The translations under genes were made by a program, and so were the position numbers. 64,000 nt of DNA, from the NCBI RefSeq assembly GCF_016862935.1, contig NZ_BONX01000039.1:1-64000 (forward strand), in the 5' to 3' direction. Shown piece by piece: positions 53,954 through 62,499 of this stretch (position 1 is its first letter; each line of letters opens with the position of its first letter). The stretch is from Plantactinospora mayteni. GTDB taxonomy: Bacteria; Actinomycetota; Actinomycetes; Mycobacteriales; Micromonosporaceae. The notes below the pieces were generated by a model that was not told where the DNA came from, made no database searches, and was given only the letters and a program-made list of their open reading frames with translations.

Positions 53954-56440
53954 TCAGTTCCACCAGCGATAGATGTCGCGGACGGCCGCGCGATACTCGT
54001 GTTCCGCCACTGGGCCCCCGAGGTCTCGGGCCGCGCTGGCGAGTGCCGGGGAGCCCGGCGCTTCCACGAACCGGTAGCGGTCCAACGCCGTACGGATCAG
54101 GTTCAGCACCTTCGCCCGCCCCTCGCCTCGCCGCCACGCGCGCTGGGCGCGGAGGAGTACGGCATGGACCGCCTTGTCCAGCCCCCAGGTCTCCCCGACG
54201 GGCACAGAGCTGAACTCAAAGGGCACCGGCCGGGTCGAGTCATTGGGGAGACCGGCGAACGCCTCGTCCGCCGAGTCGAGGAAACCATCGCGCCAGTAGC
54301 CCATTTCCTCCATCAGCAGCGCCCGGCGACGGTCGGAAGGAAGAAGGCGGGCGAGGTAGTCGAGGCCGCGCCGTGCCTCCCGGGCTGCGGTGAGCGCCTC
54401 CTCCAGCACCTCCTGCCGCTGCGGCGGAGGCAGTTGGCCCGACAGCGCGGCCAGCGCCCCCGCACGATTATCGGGATCGACGAACGAGCGGGCGGCGGCA
54501 AGCCCGGCGTCCAGGGCCACACCGGAGAGGTGCTCGGCCCTTCGGCTCAGGAAACGGCCGAGGTAGCCGGGGCGGTCCAGCTCTCGGATCTCGTTTACCA
54601 CCACGGCCATCAACTCGTCGGGGAGGACCGGGCACAACTCGTCGAGGACCTGATAGGCGAAGTAGTTCTCGTACGAGATGTTCTCCAGCCTGATCCTCAG
54701 CGCCTCGGCCAGCGCCGCGTGGCGGATCGGGTGATCGGCGGGCAGCAGCGCGGCCCCCCTGATGATCAGGGAGGCGTTCTCCGCCGTACGGGCCAGTTCG
54801 ACGGCCTCCTCCAGCGGCCCCGTCCGCTCCTCCGGCGGCATCAGCTCGACCACCTCGATCAGGAGGCTCGCCCGATCGTCCTCGTCGAGGAGTGCCCGCG
54901 CGGCCGACAACAACTCGGTCAGCACGTTCTGCCGGGCGCCGGCCGGCAAGATCCGAGCGAGCCGGACCAGTAACGGTTCGCGAACCTCCCGATCCGGGAT
55001 CGTGCGTGCCAGGGCCAACGCGTCCGCCAGGACCTGATGGCGCTCGTTCGGCGGTAGGACCTCGGCCACTTCCGCGAGCGCCTCGACGTGCCGGTCCGGT
55101 GCCGAGGACCGGGCGGCCCCGGCAATCGCCGCCTGGCGCTCGCGAGCGGGCAGGAGCAGCACGGCTTTGGTCCAGCGCCACCCCAGGCTCTCGGGACTGA
55201 TCGGTCCCAACTCGGCGACGGCAGTCTCTCGGGCGTCTTCGGGAAGTCGCGGGATCAGTGCGATCAACAGCGAGGCCCGCGAGAACGGGTCGGGCATTGC
55301 CAGCGCGGTGGGCAGGGTCTTCAACGCCTGCGTGGCGTTCAGAAACGGGGCCAGGCCCTCCAGCGCATCGGAGCGGTAGACATCTGCCGGGAGCAGTCGG
55401 GCAACGGTCAGGGCAGCACCCATCACCTCGGCCGGCAGGTGCGGGGCGAGCCCGGTCAGCGCCACGATAGGGCTGCTGACGCCCTCCAACCCCGCGGCGA
55501 ACTCCACCGCGCGGCGCAGTCCCTCGGGTGACAGCAGCGCGGCCGCCTCGGTCAGCAGATCATCGTCAACGCTGGGGTCGCTTCTCTCGTTGGCGATCAT
55601 GGCACTGGCCACTGCCTCGTGGAGCGCCTGCGGTCGTTGTTCGGTCGGCAGATGCGGCAGCATGTCCAGCAGGATGCGTGCTCGATGGCCGCCACGAAGA
55701 CGGCGGGCGTCGTTCAGTGCCCGGACGTCGTCCCAGAGTCCCGCTTCCAGCAACGTGATCGCCATTGAGCCGCGCGATCGGTCAGCCTGCCCCGCACACA
55801 CTCTCATCAGCGTGTAGCGCATTTCGAGGCCCAGCGACGGTGCCGATTGCTGGGGTGCCGATCGCCGGGCGGAAGCGTCGGTGGCCTCGCGCGCCAACCG
55901 CCTCGCGGCTTCCAGGTCCTGAAGGTAGCCGTCGACCTGACCGGCCCGGTGCCGGGCGTCGAACCACACGTTCATCACCCTCGGCCGCCCCTGCCCGGCC
56001 GGCTGTTCACACGCCAACAGCCGATGCACCTCCGCACTCCGCCCAGCCCCGAGGAGATGCCGGACCAGATGACGCAGCCCGTACCCGCCGTCGACGTCCC
56101 CGAGCCGCGGACGTGCCGCCAGCAACGGCAATCCGTCCTCCAGCCCACCCCACAGGGCGAGATAGTGGTCGGCGATCCGGCCATGAGTCGCCACCAGCGA
56201 AGCGGACAGCCTCACGTCGAACAGGCGCCGCACCGCACGGAGCAACTGGCCGGGTCCAACCCCGGAGATATCCTCACGCGTCTCCGGAGGCATCCCGCTC
56301 AGGTGGCGCAGCCGCACCGGCTCGCTCGCGGCCAGACCCAGCCAGCGCGCGATGACCTCGGCATCGACCGGCTCACCCGATGCGGCCATCATCACCAGTA
56401 CCGACGAGCCGAGATCGCCCACGTCGCGTCGATCGCTCAT
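53954..56440 (-). CDS. STAND-type protein C-terminal region lacking the NTPase domain
   Basis: 828 residues. The first 180 resemble the winged-helix and linker part that follows the NTPase in bacterial STAND proteins (VLVMMAASGEPVDAEVIARWLGL, HGRIADHYLALWGG, GYGLRHLVRHLLGAGRSAEVHRLLA). Residues 230-750 are degenerate helical repeats of about 30 residues of the type LPPEERxxxLxEALxLAR. No Walker A loop exists anywhere in the frame or just upstream. A decayed transposase lies 25 bases beyond the start on the other strand, so the N-terminal half may have been lost. It could still act as a scaffold or sensor. The start has no good ribosome site. Confidence 0.7.
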   Translation of the reverse strand: MSDRRDVGDLGSSVLVMMAASGEPVDAEVIARWLGLAASEPVRLRHLSGMPPETREDISGVGPGQLLRAVRRLFDVRLSASLVATHGRIADHYLALWGGLEDGLPLLAARPRLGDVDGGYGLRHLVRHLLGAGRSAEVHRLLACEQPAGQGRPRVMNVWFDARHRAGQVDGYLQDLEAARRLAREATDASARRSAPQQSAPSLGLEMRYTLMRVCAGQADRSRGSMAITLLEAGLWDDVRALNDARRLRGGHRARILLDMLPHLPTEQRPQALHEAVASAMIANERSDPSVDDDLLTEAAALLSPEGLRRAVEFAAGLEGVSSPIVALTGLAPHLPAEVMGAALTVARLLPADVYRSDALEGLAPFLNATQALKTLPTALAMPDPFSRASLLIALIPRLPEDARETAVAELGPISPESLGWRWTKAVLLLPARERQAAIAGAARSSAPDRHVEALAEVAEVLPPNERHQVLADALALARTIPDREVREPLLVRLARILPAGARQNVLTELLSAARALLDEDDRASLLIEVVELMPPEERTGPLEEAVELARTAENASLIIRGAALLPADHPIRHAALAEALRIRLENISYENYFAYQVLDELCPVLPDELMAVVVNEIRELDRPGYLGRFLSRRAEHLSGVALDAGLAAARSFVDPDNRAGALAALSGQLPPPQRQEVLEEALTAAREARRGLDYLARLLPSDRRRALLMEEMGYWRDGFLDSADEAFAGLPNDSTRPVPFEFSSVPVGETWGLDKAVHAVLLRAQRAWRRGEGRAKVLNLIRTALDRYRFVEAPGSPALASAARDLGGPVAEHEYRAAVRDIYRWWN

Positions 56441-56465
56441 GATTCCGGGGACCCTAGCCCGCCTG

Positions 56466-56687
56466 CCGGCCCTTCGCATCACCGTTTCGCGACGACCTGG
56501 CTCGTGACGGGCCCAAGCCGGATGGACGGCCGGTGGCCAGTGACCACACGCTCCAGACACGCGGCAACAGCCTGCTCAAGATGACCTCCAAAGCCCTGCG
56601 TAACGTCACCGTCTGTCCCTGAAGATCGGTGACATCGTCGCCGCCGCGCTGGTCATCCTCCACATCGAATACGGGCGAACCACCTGA
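56466..56687 (+). pseudogene. transposase C-terminal remnant
   Basis: In one frame GNSLLKMTSKALRNVTVCP ends at a TGA; after a one-base shift the next frame reads KIGDIVAAALVILHIEYGRTT and stops at 56685. Together they match the C-terminal end of DDE transposases of the IS5-related DDE_Tnp_4 type. The catalytic part is missing, and no clear end repeats remain. Confidence 0.65.
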
Positions 56688-56729
56688 ACGAAACACTACG
56701 CACAGCAACCGACCGCTACCCGGAAACGT

Positions 56730-57032
56730 TCAGTGTCTTTGTATTGGCGCGGTGGCCCTGGGCCGAGGGTCGTCGTCCGCGACCGCCAGCAGGAATCGTC
56801 GAAACGTCGGATAGGACCGCCGCCTGTCCTTGCCGTCGACACAGGTCCATACCGGCGGGTCGTCCGGCGCCGTGCTCACGTTCGGAATGTAGAAGACGAA
56901 ATAGCCGCCCCCAAGAGCGATCATGAAAGTATCGTCGAGCCATGAAACATCGTCATCGAGATCCGCCAGCTCGGCGCGCATGTCGTCCTTGATCTGGAGA
57001 AGATCTTCGTAGTTCCAGTCGACGGCCGGCAT
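56730..57032 (-). CDS. small acidic unknown protein
   Basis: 100 residues, acidic N-terminus (IKDDMRAELADLDDDVSWLDD), then ALGGGYFVFYIPN, PPVWTCVDGKDRRRSYPTFRRFLLAVADDD. It is sized like immunity or SUKH-type proteins but I cannot place it. Its ATG shares one base with the stop of the gene in front (TGATG), so the two are translated together. Confidence 0.6.
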   Translation of the reverse strand: MPAVDWNYEDLLQIKDDMRAELADLDDDVSWLDDTFMIALGGGYFVFYIPNVSTAPDDPPVWTCVDGKDRRRSYPTFRRFLLAVADDDPRPRATAPIQRH

Positions 57033-57574
57033 CAACGGACGGGGATTCCGGCTGTCGGGTGGGGCGTACCCGCCTCGCGACCGACGATCGCGTCACCCTG
57101 TGTCGGGAAGTACCAGGCGTCGAGGCCAGACGTCCCGGGGTCGACGACCACGGTCTCGGTCCATTTCGGCGCGGTGGCGGTGACGACGTACCGACCCCGG
57201 GCCAGCAGCCGGCTGAACGGCTCCAGCGCCTCGGTCCGCAGTCCCCGCACCTCGCCGGTACGCCGGTTGACCCGCGGCCCCGGGTCGGCGAGCCAGTCCC
57301 GGAGCGCGTCGAGCTCCTCCGGCCGTACGGTCTGCCAGGTCGACCGGGCCGCCAACTGCCCCACGCTGCCATGACAGTCGTACGCCGCCAGCCGGGCCGG
57401 CTTACCGCGCAGATAGAGCACGCTGGCGAAGCCGTTGCCAAGCAACTCGACCACGCCGGCGCCGGAACGTACCTCGATCGGCTTGCCGTCCACCCCAGCC
57501 AGGGTAGTGCGGCGTGACCGGGCTATTGCCGCCCTGCCAGGCAAGGCGACGAAGCCCATCGAGATCACGAACAC
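57032..57574 (-). CDS. unknown protein, start uncertain
   Basis: Up to 180 residues from GTG 57574; later starts at 57559 (ATG) or 57493 (GTG) are possible and none has a ribosome site. The convincing part begins around LAGVDGKPIEVRSGAGVVELLGN and includes RGKPARLAAYDCHG, TWQTVRPEELDALRDWL, RYVVTATAPKWTETVVVDPG and LDAWYFPTQGDAI. Not recognised. It is translationally coupled to the small acidic gene that follows. Confidence 0.5.
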   Translation of the reverse strand: MFVISMGFVALPGRAAIARSRRTTLAGVDGKPIEVRSGAGVVELLGNGFASVLYLRGKPARLAAYDCHGSVGQLAARSTWQTVRPEELDALRDWLADPGPRVNRRTGEVRGLRTEALEPFSRLLARGRYVVTATAPKWTETVVVDPGTSGLDAWYFPTQGDAIVGREAGTPHPTAGIPVR

Positions 57575-57755
57575 TCAAATGGCCAGAGGTTAGCGACTCT
57601 AGATGCTTCCCCAGGAAGCTGGCGAGGCAACCCCAGAGGTCTTCGTTCCGGCCATCGGTTAGTCGAGTCTTGCCGAAATGCCCATACTCCGTGATCCGAC
57701 TTCGGTACTTCGGGTCACCGATTGCCAGGAAATGGGTATGGGGATGTCCTGACAT
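57402..57755 (-). CDS. uncertain overlapping frame, unknown
   Basis: A frame of up to 117 residues begins four bases after the stop of the next upstream gene. Its first 60 residues look protein-like (HFLAIGDPKYRSRITEYGHFGKTRLTDGRNEDLWGCL); after about 57580 it overlaps the gene at 57032-57574 in another frame and becomes Arg-rich. Either one short gene ends in noise, or a frameshift joins the two. Unresolved. Confidence 0.3.
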   Translation of the reverse strand: MSGHPHTHFLAIGDPKYRSRITEYGHFGKTRLTDGRNEDLWGCLASFLGKHLESLTSGHLSVRDLDGLRRLAWQGGNSPVTPHYPGWGGRQADRGTFRRRRGRVAWQRLRQRALSAR

Positions 57756-57759
57756 CTGG

Positions 57760-58464
57760 TCACAAGCGCTCCGAAAGTCGCTGCCGAAGGGGCTCGTAGT
57801 CGTGTGCGGGAAATACCTCGGGAAAGACTTCGAGCATGGATTTCAGATTGGTGACGGGCCCCACGAACTCACGGGATGCAAGCGGCGCTTCAGTGAAGAG
57901 GTACTGCCATCCGGAGGTCCCCTTGGTGACCAGGATCGCGTCGAGATACTGGCAGTAGTCGACATCCATCTTGAAGGTCCCGTGCGCCGGGTCGTAATAC
58001 CAGATTTCCGGGCTGTCCACGCTTGGCTGAAGCCTGATGGCCGCAAGGGCTCCCGTGCCGCTTTCTGGACGATCGTCCAGAACTCGCAGTTGTTCGTAGA
58101 GTTGCTGCTCGGACGTCGAGGAACTGGCGCTGGCCAGTGGAGGGGTGGGCGTGCCCAGGGCAGCAAGCAGATAGGACATGCGCATTTCGCCGGGGAAGGC
58201 CACGCCTTGGGCCTCGTACCGCCAGTGGCACCAGAATTGCGAGAATCGCATGTAGCAGCGCTGCAGCGACGGACGCAAGGGCATGTCGAACCAGTCGGCG
58301 ACCAGCTGGAAGGCGCTTTCGGCATCGCCGAACTCGTGGGCGATATCACCCTGATTGTCGATGTCCACCTCGATGCCAGGAGCGTCCCTCAGCTCATCCA
58401 GCATCGCCACCAGATTCTCTTCGAATTCTGTCATTTTAGTCACATTTACGTACTCGAAGATCAA
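57760..58464 (-). CDS. unknown acidic protein
   Basis: 234 residues from TTG 58464, chosen because GGAGG lies seven bases upstream; an ATG at 58434 has no ribosome site. It is acidic, with EFEENLVAMLDELRDAPGIEVDID, DMPLRPSLQRCYMRFSQFWCHWRYE and WYYDPAHGTFKMDVDYCQYLDAILVTKGTSGW. The layout (an Asp-rich start and an aromatic core) recalls SMI1/SUKH-like proteins, but I cannot confirm it. It follows the gene at 58482 by 17 bases. Confidence 0.6.
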   Translation of the reverse strand: MIFEYVNVTKMTEFEENLVAMLDELRDAPGIEVDIDNQGDIAHEFGDAESAFQLVADWFDMPLRPSLQRCYMRFSQFWCHWRYEAQGVAFPGEMRMSYLLAALGTPTPPLASASSSTSEQQLYEQLRVLDDRPESGTGALAAIRLQPSVDSPEIWYYDPAHGTFKMDVDYCQYLDAILVTKGTSGWQYLFTEAPLASREFVGPVTNLKSMLEVFPEVFPAHDYEPLRQRLSERL

Positions 58465-58481
58465 GCTCCTACCTCCATGTG

Positions 58482-59255
58482 TTAGTCGACGCTCATCGAG
58501 AAGCCGTAGCAGAGGCTGCGGCCCGGGACGGGCAGCCCTGCGGGCAGCCGCGTACCGGTTAGCTCGGGGACGGCAACGGCGTTCCAGTCCACCTCGTGGT
58601 CTGTCAGATACGGGCCGAGGTCGATGGAGTTCACCGCAGCGCCGTCCACGTACGTGACCAGGACGGGCGGTTCGTCGAATCCACCCACGGACAGCCTCAG
58701 CCATGCGTCGCAGGCCCAGCGGATCTCGTCAGGATCAGACGCGACGATGGTCACGAGGTACAGCATGGACCCACTACCCGCCTCATCCTTCAGCAGGTAG
58801 AAGCTGTAAGCGTTCTGCACAGGAGGCTTTTCGCTCACCCCGAGCCGAATGGCCAACTCGTGCAGTCCGGCCTTGGCATCATCACCGGGGTCGGCCGGAC
58901 CTATCTGGGCGAACAGCTCCCGCGCCTCAGCCCGTATCCGCTCGACGGGGCCCTCGTCCTCTCCACGGTCCCCCACACCGTCAGGGTTCAGCTCCAGCCC
59001 GTTCTCCCCGTGGGAGACCTGCTGAGCCAGACACCCGGTCAGCAGGATCAAGGTCTCGACGTCATAGGGATATGCCTTCAACGCAGCGCGCAACCAGCGC
59101 TCTTCAGGCCAGGTCGGGCCCTCTTCTGCCAGGGAGTGGTCCAGGGGGTTTGTCGCCGTCAGACTCAGTAGCCGCCCCAGCTCCCGTGCTGCCCGGGCAT
59201 CGCCTGTGGTCGCTGCGGTCTCCAGCCGTGCGATTGTCTCATCGCTGATCGCCAT
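58482..59255 (-). CDS. unknown protein with N-terminal helical repeat-like region
   Basis: 257 residues. The first 90 are helical, possibly TPR/Sel1-like (TIARLETAATTGDARAARELGRLLSL, WLRAALKAYPYDVETLILLTGCL). The C-terminal part has NAYSFYLLKDEAGSGSMLYLVTIVASDPDE and VLVTYVDGAAVNSIDLGPYL. No family recognised. First gene of a minus-strand run through 56.7 kb. Confidence 0.6.
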   Translation of the reverse strand: MAISDETIARLETAATTGDARAARELGRLLSLTATNPLDHSLAEEGPTWPEERWLRAALKAYPYDVETLILLTGCLAQQVSHGENGLELNPDGVGDRGEDEGPVERIRAEARELFAQIGPADPGDDAKAGLHELAIRLGVSEKPPVQNAYSFYLLKDEAGSGSMLYLVTIVASDPDEIRWACDAWLRLSVGGFDEPPVLVTYVDGAAVNSIDLGPYLTDHEVDWNAVAVPELTGTRLPAGLPVPGRSLCYGFSMSVD

Positions 59256-59339
59256 GGGCCGCACGTTACGACCCGCCACTGACAGCCGGGTAGCCCGATC
59301 TGCGCGACCTCTTACTCGTCCAGGGTCGGTCCGGGCAGG

Positions 59340-60800
59340 TCAGTGCCTCCTTGCGGCGGTGCGGCGGCGGCGGACTGCGTACACCACGAGCAGCGCCACC
59401 ACGCCGACCACTGCGGAGAGGCAGCCCAACGGGATCGCCGCCACCCAGATGATGCCCCGGGCCGGGAACATCGAGGCGGTCGACGACGGCCCGCCGAACC
59501 GGCCGGCTGTCAGCAGGTCCTGCGCGACGTCCATGGTCAGTACGTCGTCCGGTGGGTCGATCAGGGTACGGGTCGAGCCGTCCGGGCCCAGGGCGAGCAG
59601 GGTCACGTGGCCGGTCTCGTACCAGCCGGTGTCGTTCCAGCCCTGGTCGCGGGTCTTGTGCGCGCCCGCCTCCGGCTCGTAGCGCAGTACCACCAGCTCA
59701 CGGCCGTTGGCCCAGCCCAACGCTCGTACCGCCAGACCGGTCACGACGGCGAACCCGGCGCCGGGCAGCGGCCGGCCGGTCGCGGCGTCGAGGAAGCCGA
59801 CACTCCACCGCCGTGCCGCCAACGCCGCCTCGTCGCACTCGTCGAGGCAACCGTCGAGGGTGACGGTCGTGATCCGGCTCCCGTCCGCACTGAACGCCCC
59901 GGTCCCGGCAAGGTAGGTCCGGTCGCCCAGCTCGGCCGACCACCGCACCGTGCCGGTCCGGTCGACCAGCCGCACCATACTGCCCTCGGTCACCGCGAGC
60001 GTCTGCCCGTCCGGGGCGAACGCCGCCCGCGACGCGGTCCGGATCGCCCGCGCGGGCGTGAAGTCCCGCAGCGGTACCAGGGCGTCGGTGGCCAGGTCGA
60101 GCAGTGCCAGCCGCTCCGGGTGCCAGATGTACCCGGTGTTCGGATCGGTGACCTCCGCCGAACCGGTGACCGAAACCAGCAGCGACCCGCCGTCCGGCGC
60201 CCAGGCGACCGGCTCGCAGCAGCCCGTGCCGTGCCGGGCGCCGTGCTGGGTACTCCGGCCGGTCGTCAGGTCGACGATCGTGACACCGGCGGTGGCGTCC
60301 AGGCCGGAACCCTCAAGGTAGGACTGGGCGACCCGGGTACCGTCCGGGGCCAGCAGCGCGTTCTCTCCGGCGGCGATGGAATCCCACCCGCCGTAGAGCA
60401 ACATCCGGTAGTCACCACTGTTCCGGCCGACCACGGCCAGCTTGCCTTCGCTGTCGAAGATGTCGGTGCCGCGCAGGCCGATCGAGTCGCCGCCGAAGAG
60501 CACCGACGCCGGTCCAGGTGGATCCATCTGCACGGTCGCCTGCCACATCCAGGGCAGCGCCAGCCGCGACGGTACCGCCGGGCCGGCATCACCGGCGGTC
60601 CACGGCACCGGGTACGGCCGGCTCAGCGACCAGGGCAGCGCCAGCGCGACCAGCAGTACCACCAAGCCGGCCGCACCGGAGCGGCGCAGTCGGGAACGCC
60701 GCCTGGCCTGCCGGCCGCGCCGCCACACGTCCGGGGTCAGCCGGGCCGGCGGCATCGACTCGCCAACCTCGGCGAGAACCTCGCGCAGATGCGCCGTCAT
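59340..60800 (-). CDS. membrane-anchored beta-propeller-like protein in a sigma factor operon
   Basis: 486 residues. An N-terminal cytoplasmic stretch (about 40 residues) and a helix (AAGLVVLLVALALPWSLS) precede an outside domain with WD40/TolB-like repeats (AWAPDGGSLLVSVTG, AAFAPDGQTLAVTEGS, GAFSADGSRITTVTLDG). A second helix (GIIWVAAIPLGCLSAVVGVVALLVVYAV) and an Arg tail end it. Its ATG overlaps the sigma gene stop by four bases, so it is probably that sigma factor's regulator or sensor. Confidence 0.8.
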   Translation of the reverse strand: MTAHLREVLAEVGESMPPARLTPDVWRRGRQARRRSRLRRSGAAGLVVLLVALALPWSLSRPYPVPWTAGDAGPAVPSRLALPWMWQATVQMDPPGPASVLFGGDSIGLRGTDIFDSEGKLAVVGRNSGDYRMLLYGGWDSIAAGENALLAPDGTRVAQSYLEGSGLDATAGVTIVDLTTGRSTQHGARHGTGCCEPVAWAPDGGSLLVSVTGSAEVTDPNTGYIWHPERLALLDLATDALVPLRDFTPARAIRTASRAAFAPDGQTLAVTEGSMVRLVDRTGTVRWSAELGDRTYLAGTGAFSADGSRITTVTLDGCLDECDEAALAARRWSVGFLDAATGRPLPGAGFAVVTGLAVRALGWANGRELVVLRYEPEAGAHKTRDQGWNDTGWYETGHVTLLALGPDGSTRTLIDPPDDVLTMDVAQDLLTAGRFGGPSSTASMFPARGIIWVAAIPLGCLSAVVGVVALLVVYAVRRRRTAARRH

Positions 60801-61309
60801 CTCAGCTCCCCTCCGCCGACCAGCTCACCCAACTCGGGCGCGAGCGACCGCAACCGGGCGAGGGCGTCTCGCGTCTGGCTTTTCACCGTGTTCACCGAGC
60901 AGTCGAGTACCTTCGCCGCCTCGGCCTCGGTGAGATCCTCGAAGTAGCGCAGTACCAGCACGGCTCGCTGCCGGGGCGCGAGCCGGGCCAACGCCTGACG
61001 GACGACGACCGCCCGGTCGGTCGCGGCGGTCGGATCGTCGACCGGCACTTCGGGCGGGTGGGACCACAGATCCACGCTGCGCCAGCGCCGCCGCCAGAGC
61101 GACACGTGCTGCGAGTGCATGATCCGCCGTACGTACGGGTCGGGGTCACCTCCGGCGACGACCCGCTCCCAGTGCCGGGCGACTCGCTCGAAGGTGACCT
61201 GGACCAGATCCTCGGCCTGGTGCCGGTCGCCGGTCAGCAGGTACGCGATCCGTGACCACCTCGTCAGCCCGCCGGCCACGTACGCGTTGAATGCCTTCTC
61301 GGCGTCCAT
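60797..61309 (-). CDS. SigE-family ECF sigma factor
   Basis: 170 residues, typical of SigE-family factors. Region 2: LTRWSRIAYLLTGDRHQAEDLVQVTFERVARHW; region 4: RLAPRQRAVLVLRYFEDLTEAEAAKVLDCSVNTVKSQTRDALARLR. The ATG at 61309 follows GGAGGGAAGGTGGAG. It is cotranscribed with the propeller-like membrane protein. Confidence 0.93.
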   Translation of the reverse strand: MDAEKAFNAYVAGGLTRWSRIAYLLTGDRHQAEDLVQVTFERVARHWERVVAGGDPDPYVRRIMHSQHVSLWRRRWRSVDLWSHPPEVPVDDPTAATDRAVVVRQALARLAPRQRAVLVLRYFEDLTEAEAAKVLDCSVNTVKSQTRDALARLRSLAPELGELVGGGELR

Positions 61310-61455
61310 CTCCACCTTCCCTCCACCCGACCACACGCCTGTCGACCCGAATCGGGGTGGGCGCGTCGAGCGGCAACCCATGAGATCGAGTTGGCCTCGA
61401 TCGTGCCGTGGCAGGTGACGGGGAACCGACCGGGGCACCGGCCCGTCTGATTGGC

Positions 61456-62352
61456 ATGAGAACGTGGCGAGGTGTCCGGATAACCTGTGTCGGCGCAATG
61501 CTCCTGCTGGCCGCCGCATGTGCCCGCGAGGTCACCGGTACGGGTGACGACGGACCGGGCGGAGGCTCGGGCGGCGACGCCGGCCCCGCCAACCCGAACG
61601 CTGTGGCGCTCCGGGTGGAGCAGGTCGGCGGGTTCGTGGCGCCGGCCTCCCGGCTGACCTGGGTGCCGACGGTGACGATCTACGCGGACGGGCGGGTCAT
61701 CACGGAGGGCCCCCAGCTGGCCATCTATCCCGGGCCGGCGCTGCCGAACCTCCAGCAGCAGCGCATCGCTCAGGAGCAGGTCGACGGGCTGGTCGAGCGG
61801 GCCCGGGCGGCCGGGGTCGGCACCGCCACCGATCTTGGTCGACCGTCGGTCACCGACGTCCCGTCGACCCGGTTCACCGTGTCGTCCGCCGCCGGCACCG
61901 ACAAGCTGGAGGTGTACGCGCTCGCCGAGGGTGCGCAGAACGCGTCCGGGCTGACCGAGGCGCAGCGTACCGCCCGGGGCGAGTTGCAGAAGCTGCTCGC
62001 CGCGCTCACCGACCTGGCCGGGACGCTGGGCCCGGACAACGTGGAACAGCCACAGCCCTACCAGCCGGAGGCGGTGGCGGCGGTGGCGATCCCGTGGCGC
62101 GCGGACGACAACGGGCTGACCGCCCCGCCGGAGGTCGCCTGGCCCGGCTCGGCGCTGCCGGGGTCCCCGCCCTCGTCCGGCATCGACCAGGGCTGCGTCG
62201 AGGTACGCGGCGCCGAGGCGACCGCACTGCTCGCGACCGCAGCCAAGGCGAACGCCCGCACCCCGTGGACCTCCGGCGGCGACCGCTGGCAGGTCGGCCT
62301 GCGGCCGTTGCTCCCGGACGAGACCGGCTGCGCCGACCTCTCCGTCGACTAG
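61456..62352 (+). CDS. lipoprotein, unknown
   Basis: 298 residues. The lipoprotein signal ends LLLAAACARE (Cys near 23), then a Gly/Asp spacer. The mature part has ALRVEQVGGFVAPASRLTWVPTVTIYADGRVITEGPQ, common in actinomycete lipoproteins with an unnamed domain, and two Cys near the end (QGCVEV, TGCADL). It is divergent from the sigma operon and may be one of its targets. Starts upstream of 61456 would displace the signal. Confidence 0.78.
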   Translation: MRTWRGVRITCVGAMLLLAAACAREVTGTGDDGPGGGSGGDAGPANPNAVALRVEQVGGFVAPASRLTWVPTVTIYADGRVITEGPQLAIYPGPALPNLQQQRIAQEQVDGLVERARAAGVGTATDLGRPSVTDVPSTRFTVSSAAGTDKLEVYALAEGAQNASGLTEAQRTARGELQKLLAALTDLAGTLGPDNVEQPQPYQPEAVAAVAIPWRADDNGLTAPPEVAWPGSALPGSPPSSGIDQGCVEVRGAEATALLATAAKANARTPWTSGGDRWQVGLRPLLPDETGCADLSVD

Positions 62353-62366
62353 TAGATCATTCGGAA

Positions 62367-62393
62367 GTCTTTCTGATGTTGGTTCAGAAGGAC
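62367..62393. terminator. weak hairpin between convergent genes
   Basis: GTCTTTCTG (62367-62375) pairs with CAGAAGGAC (62385-62393) apart from one G-T pair, with a 9-base loop, 14 bases after the lipoprotein stop. Confidence 0.4.
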
Positions 62394-62499
62394 GCCAGCC
62401 TGACCGGGGGTGGACGCCCCCTCACAGCCGCAGCCTGACCACCCGACTGCCGAAGTGCAGCACGTCGTCCGTCTCGGTCAAACCGATGCGGTCACAGTA

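Noticed and set aside
53954-56560. A complete STAND ATPase
   Set aside because: No Walker A or Walker B motif in the frame or in the 120 bases before the chosen start.
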